From Acidobacteriaceae bacterium (GTDB taxonomy: Bacteria; Acidobacteriota; Terriglobia; Terriglobales; Acidobacteriaceae), in the NCBI GenBank assembly GCA_030040395.1, contig JASHTU010000573.1, positions 1 through 9,483 on the forward strand: 9,483 nucleotides of DNA, given 5' to 3'. Below are positions 6,595 through 9,483 of this stretch, piece after piece. Below the pieces are notes generated by a model, which saw only the letters and a list, made by a program, of their open reading frames with translations, made no database searches and was not told the DNA's origin. Every line of letters starts with the position of its first letter. Position 1 is the stretch's first letter. The translations under genes and the position numbers were made by a program.

Positions 6595-7653
6595 ATGCTT
6601 CATCGCACGGAGGATATTCGGATCAAGTGGACCAAGGTGGTGCTTCCGCCGGTTTTTTTGGAGGAGGAGCGGCCGTTGAGCGAAGCCGCGTCGGCGACCA
6701 TCTTCGAGGCGCGCCAAGAGATTGTGGAAATCCTCAACGGGCGCGACGACCGGCTGCTGGTGATGGCCGGACCATGTTCGATTCACGATGTGAAAGCCGC
6801 GCGCGAGTACGCAAGGCTGCTCCAGGGGGCGATCCAGGAGTTTTCCGCCGACTTGCGCATCGCCATGCGCGTCTATTTCGAGAAGCCGCGCACCACCATT
6901 GGTTGGAAAGGGCTCATCAATGATCCCTACCTCGACCAGTCGTACAAAATCAACGACGGCCTGCGCCTGGCGCGCAACCTGCTCCTCGACCTTGCCGAGA
7001 TGGGCGTGCCTACGGGCACCGAATTCCTGGATATGATCTCGCCGCAGTACATCGCCGGCCTGGTGGCCTGGGGCGCCATTGGCGCGCGCACCACGGAGAG
7101 CCAGGTGCATCGCCAGCTCGTCTCCGGCGTTTCGTGCCCTGTGGGCTTCAAGAACGCGACTTCGGGCGATGTGCAGGTGGCCATCGACGCGGTGGTCTCC
7201 GCGGCCTACTCGCACACTTTTTTGGGCCATACCAAGCACGGACAGTCGGCCATTTTCGTCACCGCCGGCAATCCGGATTGCCACGTGATTTTGCGTGGTG
7301 GACGCAAAACCGTGAACTACACCGCGGACTGCGTGGCCGATGTGGCCGAGCGGATGAAAGCGGCGGGCGTTGCACCGCGCATCATGATCGACTTCAGCCA
7401 CGCCAACTCGAGCAAGGACTATCGGCGGCAGGGAATCGTGGGCCGCGACGTGGCCGCGCAGGTGGCCCAGGGCAACCGCAACATCCTCGGCGTCATGATC
7501 GAGAGCAACCTGGTGGCGGGCGCGCAGAAGCTGGTTCCCGGCGAGGCGCTCGTTTACGGGCAAAGCATTACGGACGCGTGCATTGACTGGAAAGAAACAC
7601 ACACGCTACTCGAAGAGCTGGCAGCGGCGGTGCGAGCAAGACGAAACGCGTAG
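6595..7653 (+). CDS. aroG: 3-deoxy-7-phosphoheptulonate (DAHP) synthase, class I AroG type
   Basis: 352 residues, the usual size (E. coli AroG has 350). It condenses phosphoenolpyruvate with erythrose 4-phosphate to DAHP, the first committed step of the shikimate pathway, in the cytoplasm, using a divalent metal. Visible motifs: GPCSIHD with metal ligand Cys61, MRVYFEKPRTT (Arg92, Lys97, Arg99), GARTTESQ (Arg165), CPVGFKN (Lys186), ILRGG (Arg234), MIDFSHANSSK (His269), VMIESNL (Glu303) and SITDACIDW (Asp327). These correspond to AroG Cys61, Arg92, Lys97, Arg165, Lys186, Arg234, His268, Glu302 and Asp326. Met147, Pro150, Gln151, Ser180 and Phe209, linked to the Phe-binding cavity of AroG, are also present, so feedback inhibition by an aromatic amino acid is likely; which one cannot be read. 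ATG 6595 aligns with the AroG N-terminus. A weak GGGAA lies upstream. The gene stands alone, without other aro genes, and converges on the next gene. Confidence 0.97.
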   Translation: MLHRTEDIRIKWTKVVLPPVFLEEERPLSEAASATIFEARQEIVEILNGRDDRLLVMAGPCSIHDVKAAREYARLLQGAIQEFSADLRIAMRVYFEKPRTTIGWKGLINDPYLDQSYKINDGLRLARNLLLDLAEMGVPTGTEFLDMISPQYIAGLVAWGAIGARTTESQVHRQLVSGVSCPVGFKNATSGDVQVAIDAVVSAAYSHTFLGHTKHGQSAIFVTAGNPDCHVILRGGRKTVNYTADCVADVAERMKAAGVAPRIMIDFSHANSSKDYRRQGIVGRDVAAQVAQGNRNILGVMIESNLVAGAQKLVPGEALVYGQSITDACIDWKETHTLLEELAAAVRARRNA

Positions 7654-7682
7654 GATTGTGGTTTTGCGGCTCGTCCGATTCA

Positions 7683-8258
7683 CTATGGGATGGCGTAATG
7701 CTTGAGTTGATGCAGGAAATCTGCCTGGTGTAGCTTGTGGATGGTCCCGGTAAGTCCCACCGCTCCGAACTGAGGCGCGGCAGACACTTTTCCCGATGAA
7801 GAGATCTTCTTGACATTCGGAGTGCTTCCTTTCTGATAGACCACCCTCGCCTTCTCGTCCCGCTTGTAGAAAATCGAGCAGTTATGGTTGGACCCGTTCG
7901 ACTGCACGGCAACAAAAGTTCCATCCTTCGGCTTAATCGAGGAGGTATCGAAGCTGTACGCATCTCCGTGAAACCCGAGCAACTGGGCCTTTTCGGGAAC
8001 ATCCTGGCCCTTATGCGTGATGAGATGCACGGGGAAATTTCCCGCGCAGTACAGTTGGTACATGCCGGCGGGATGCGCATTGATCTGCCGCACCATCTCG
8101 GCGGCCACGCCCGCCTCTGTTGTCGGAGTTGTGAAATGACCGCCGATGAGCGTACCATCCGTCATCAGCACTGTCACTCCCATGCACAAGAGCAGGTGCG
8201 GATAACAAATCTCGGTCGGGTCTTGGCCCACCATATCCTCGGCCAGATAAGTAGGCAT
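7683..8258 (-). CDS. Hypothetical cytoplasmic protein, possible CheD / CNF-fold deamidase relative
   Basis: 191 residues. The start is ATG 8256-8258, fixed by AGGAGG 8 bases upstream; a longer frame from 8324 begins with unconvincing polar sequence. There is no signal peptide or membrane helix. I do not recognise the family with certainty. The layout recalls CheD (glutamine deamidase of chemoreceptors): a strand with Cys25 in CMGVTVLM, then GGH (His41) 16 residues later (17 in CheD), a helix EAGVAAEMVRQI, a strand MYQLYCAGNF where CheD has AKxFGGAxMF, and later SNGSNHNCSIFYKRDEKARV, like the GG..GR..F...G strand pair near the CheD end. The CheD Thr six residues before the Cys is not at its place. 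A 45-residue Ser/Gly/Lys-rich tail follows. It lies downstream of an exported-protein gene with a 159-base gap, and no chemotaxis gene is near. The CheD link is inference. Confidence 0.7.
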   Translation of the reverse strand: MPTYLAEDMVGQDPTEICYPHLLLCMGVTVLMTDGTLIGGHFTTPTTEAGVAAEMVRQINAHPAGMYQLYCAGNFPVHLITHKGQDVPEKAQLLGFHGDAYSFDTSSIKPKDGTFVAVQSNGSNHNCSIFYKRDEKARVVYQKGSTPNVKKISSSGKVSAAPQFGAVGLTGTIHKLHQADFLHQLKHYAIP

Positions 8259-8266
8259 TTGTTCTT

Positions 8267-8272
8267 CCTCCT
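8267..8272 (-). promoter_or_regulatory. Strong ribosome binding site for the 191-residue protein
   Basis: On the minus strand a perfect AGGAGG sits 8 bases before ATG 8258. No comparable site precedes the longer frame's start at 8324, so this site decides the start. Confidence 0.8.
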
Positions 8273-8417
8273 GTTGCGCGAAACGATCTTGTCTATCTGG
8301 CGCCGCTCTCGCGCTTTCGGTCACGGCGCGCTCTCAATCTGCCGCGAAATCCACTGGCTCAAACTGACGCCGTCCACCGCCGCCCGCGCCGGCTTGCTAA
8401 CTCGCTGTTTCGCCGCC

Positions 8418-9341
8418 TCATCGTCTCGCCAGCAGCACCCGCGTGCGCTCCCGCGTGACGCGGATCCGGCAGGCCAGGGTTACCCCACAAGTGGCCATGC
8501 GAAAGCTGAGCCATGCCGTCTGGTCCGGGCCCAGCATCCATGCTGTGGCGTTGGCCGCGTTGTGCGTCTCGTGCATAAAGTACGCGGCATTGACATCGGC
8601 ATCGGCGGCTTGGTCCATCAACTGCTCGCAAATATTGGCCGGCGGAACGGCCTGGCCCGGCGCGTGTGCGCAGTAGTCTTCATCGTGCAACAGCACGTAC
8701 TTTTTGCCATTCTCGGGGATAAAGTACCGCGGGGTGATGGCGGGCGTCCGGTCCAGCAACGCCCACTGGCCCAGGTCCTCATCGAACGCCAGCGGCAACT
8801 GGCCGATGCTCAGGTCCATATCCGTCAACTGCCGCGAGAAGACGGTGAGCGTGGGCGTGGGCTCGCCGTTGGTGGGCTGAAAATAAAACACGCCCAGCGC
8901 CGTGCCTGCCTGGAGATCGAACCACATGAATCCGCGGCCGCGCAGGTAGGGCCCATTCGCGCCCGCAATCAGCGCGTACCGGGAGTCGCGAATCTCGACC
9001 GGCGCCTTCGATCCGTCTATCACCATGTCGACGGCGTCGGCCAGGCTCATGTCGCGGCCGTAGTGGTAGGTGGTCCGCGGCGTCACCTGCTTGAGCAGCG
9101 ACCGATAGCGCTTATCCTTGAGCAGCACTTTCACCGGTTGGCTGGCGTAGGCGCTCAGGAAGGCCAGTTGCCCGGCGGGAATGGGATTCTGAAAATTGGC
9201 CGGCGGGGGTAACGCCTGCGCAGCGCTTTGAGGCGGCTGCTGCCCCGATCCGTCCGCGGGCAGCAGAAGCAGCAGCACGGCACATCCAGCCAGCACGAGG
9301 GCGCAGCGCGACCGGCGCCGAGATTTTGGGCAAAATTGCAT
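8418..9341 (-). CDS. Exported hypothetical protein with four late cysteines
   Basis: 307 residues, stop TGA at 8418-8420. ATG 9339-9341 is chosen because GGGAGGT lies 7 bases upstream and because it starts a clean signal peptide: basic KSRRRSR, then a core ALVLAGCAVLLLLLP, with cleavage probably near residues 33-35. LAGC (17-20) resembles a lipobox but sits inside the hydrophobic core, so a lipoprotein is unlikely. A Pro/Gln/Ala-rich linker (34-56) leads into a mixed alpha/beta domain. Visible pieces are LADAVDMVIDG (100-110), GRGFMWFDLQAGTALGVFYF (135-154), PTLTVFSRQL, WALLDRTPAITPRYFIP and KKYVLLHDEDYC. Cys224, Cys238, Cys285 and Cys291 could form two disulphides in the periplasm. I do not recognise the family and propose no activity. 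The downstream 191-residue gene may share its transcript. No clear promoter is visible in the 142 bases to the window end. Confidence 0.75.
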   Translation of the reverse strand: MQFCPKSRRRSRCALVLAGCAVLLLLLPADGSGQQPPQSAAQALPPPANFQNPIPAGQLAFLSAYASQPVKVLLKDKRYRSLLKQVTPRTTYHYGRDMSLADAVDMVIDGSKAPVEIRDSRYALIAGANGPYLRGRGFMWFDLQAGTALGVFYFQPTNGEPTPTLTVFSRQLTDMDLSIGQLPLAFDEDLGQWALLDRTPAITPRYFIPENGKKYVLLHDEDYCAHAPGQAVPPANICEQLMDQAADADVNAAYFMHETHNAANATAWMLGPDQTAWLSFRMATCGVTLACRIRVTRERTRVLLARR

Positions 9342-9348
9342 GGGGTTG

Positions 9349-9355
9349 ACCTCCC
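9349..9355 (-). promoter_or_regulatory. Strong ribosome binding site for the exported 307-residue protein
   Basis: On the minus strand GGGAGGT lies 7 bases before ATG 9341. The frame is open further upstream to an ATG at 9422, but that extension would place about 27 polar residues before the signal peptide and has no such site. Confidence 0.75.
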
Positions 9356-9442
9356 GTCCACAATAACCCATCTTCCCGCCGGCAGCCTTGAATTCTTGTG
9401 CGATCTTCTCCCGGGGGCGCATCGGCCGCTGACCGCCTCTTC

Positions 9443-9483
9443 GTACGGGCCGAAGCCCGTACCCTTCAACTGAAGCCCATACC
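9443..9483. repeat. Inverted repeat running into a 20-bp direct repeat (cut by window end)
   Basis: GTACGGGC (9443-9450) and GCCCGTAC (9455-9462) form a perfect 8-bp stem with loop CGAA. The right arm belongs to GAAGCCCGTACC (9452-9463), which recurs as GAAGCCCATACC (9472-9483) with one change, at a 20-base period. The linker CTTCAACTGAAG (9464-9475) is itself a small 5-bp hairpin. The array runs off the window. It may be a dispersed intergenic repeat (REP-like) or the edge of a longer tandem array, and its position upstream of the exported-protein gene is intergenic as far as visible. Confidence 0.6.

Noticed and set aside
6463..7602. Leftward open frame of 379 codons opposite aroG
   Set aside because: The forward strand encodes an unmistakable DAHP synthase, and the reverse product has no features.
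7884..9212. Rightward open frame of 442 codons opposite the two leftward genes
   Set aside because: It spans two genes that have strong ribosome binding sites and, in one case, a signal peptide. Its product is Arg/His/Gln-rich without a recognisable domain, as expected of an antisense shadow in GC-rich DNA.
9378..9422. N-terminal extension of the exported protein starting at ATG 9422
   Set aside because: It would bury the signal peptide behind about 27 residues and has no good ribosome binding site, whereas GGGAGGT stands 7 bases before ATG 9341.

Overview
The window is GC-rich (roughly 60%, judged by eye) and reads as a chromosomal segment of an Acidobacteriota-type bacterium. This assignment is inferred from style: a giant secreted NHL-repeat plus Ig-like-repeat protein with a membrane-split C-terminus, a small outer-membrane barrel gene right behind it, and a short GC-rich inverted/tandem repeat at the right edge. 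No rRNA, tRNA, CRISPR array, IS element or integrase was seen.

Left part (1-1364). The 3' end of an unrecognised gene enters from the left edge and stops at 321. On the opposite strand lies a piece of a DUF4386-type membrane protein (582-980) that keeps only the C-terminal half of the family and has no convincing start, so it is treated as a pseudogene. Between it and the next gene is an AT-rich island (about 1070-1215) that carries the best promoter candidate of the window.

Centre (1365-6383). A gene of about 1450 codons encodes a secreted protein: signal peptide, a first beta domain, six NHL repeats (a six-bladed propeller), a second beta domain, six Ig-like domains, a final beta domain, and two membrane helices inserted before the last strands. 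A 206-codon outer-membrane beta-barrel gene follows after 42 bases on the same strand and may be co-transcribed. The two could form a cell-surface pair, but that is inference.

Right part (6595-9483). A complete class I DAHP synthase (AroG-like, first step of the shikimate pathway) runs rightward. It converges with two leftward genes that may form an operon: an exported protein of 307 residues with no recognised family, then a 191-residue cytoplasmic protein. The latter resembles CheD / CNF-fold deamidases in outline (Cys25, GG-His41, late strand pattern), although no chemotaxis gene is visible. Both have strong Shine-Dalgarno sites that settle their starts. The right edge holds an 8-bp inverted repeat that runs into a 20-bp direct repeat cut by the window end.

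The most interesting points are the apparent 3+3 blade duplication in the propeller, the C-terminal beta domain interrupted by a helical hairpin ending in a lipobox-like sequence, and the orphan CheD-like protein.
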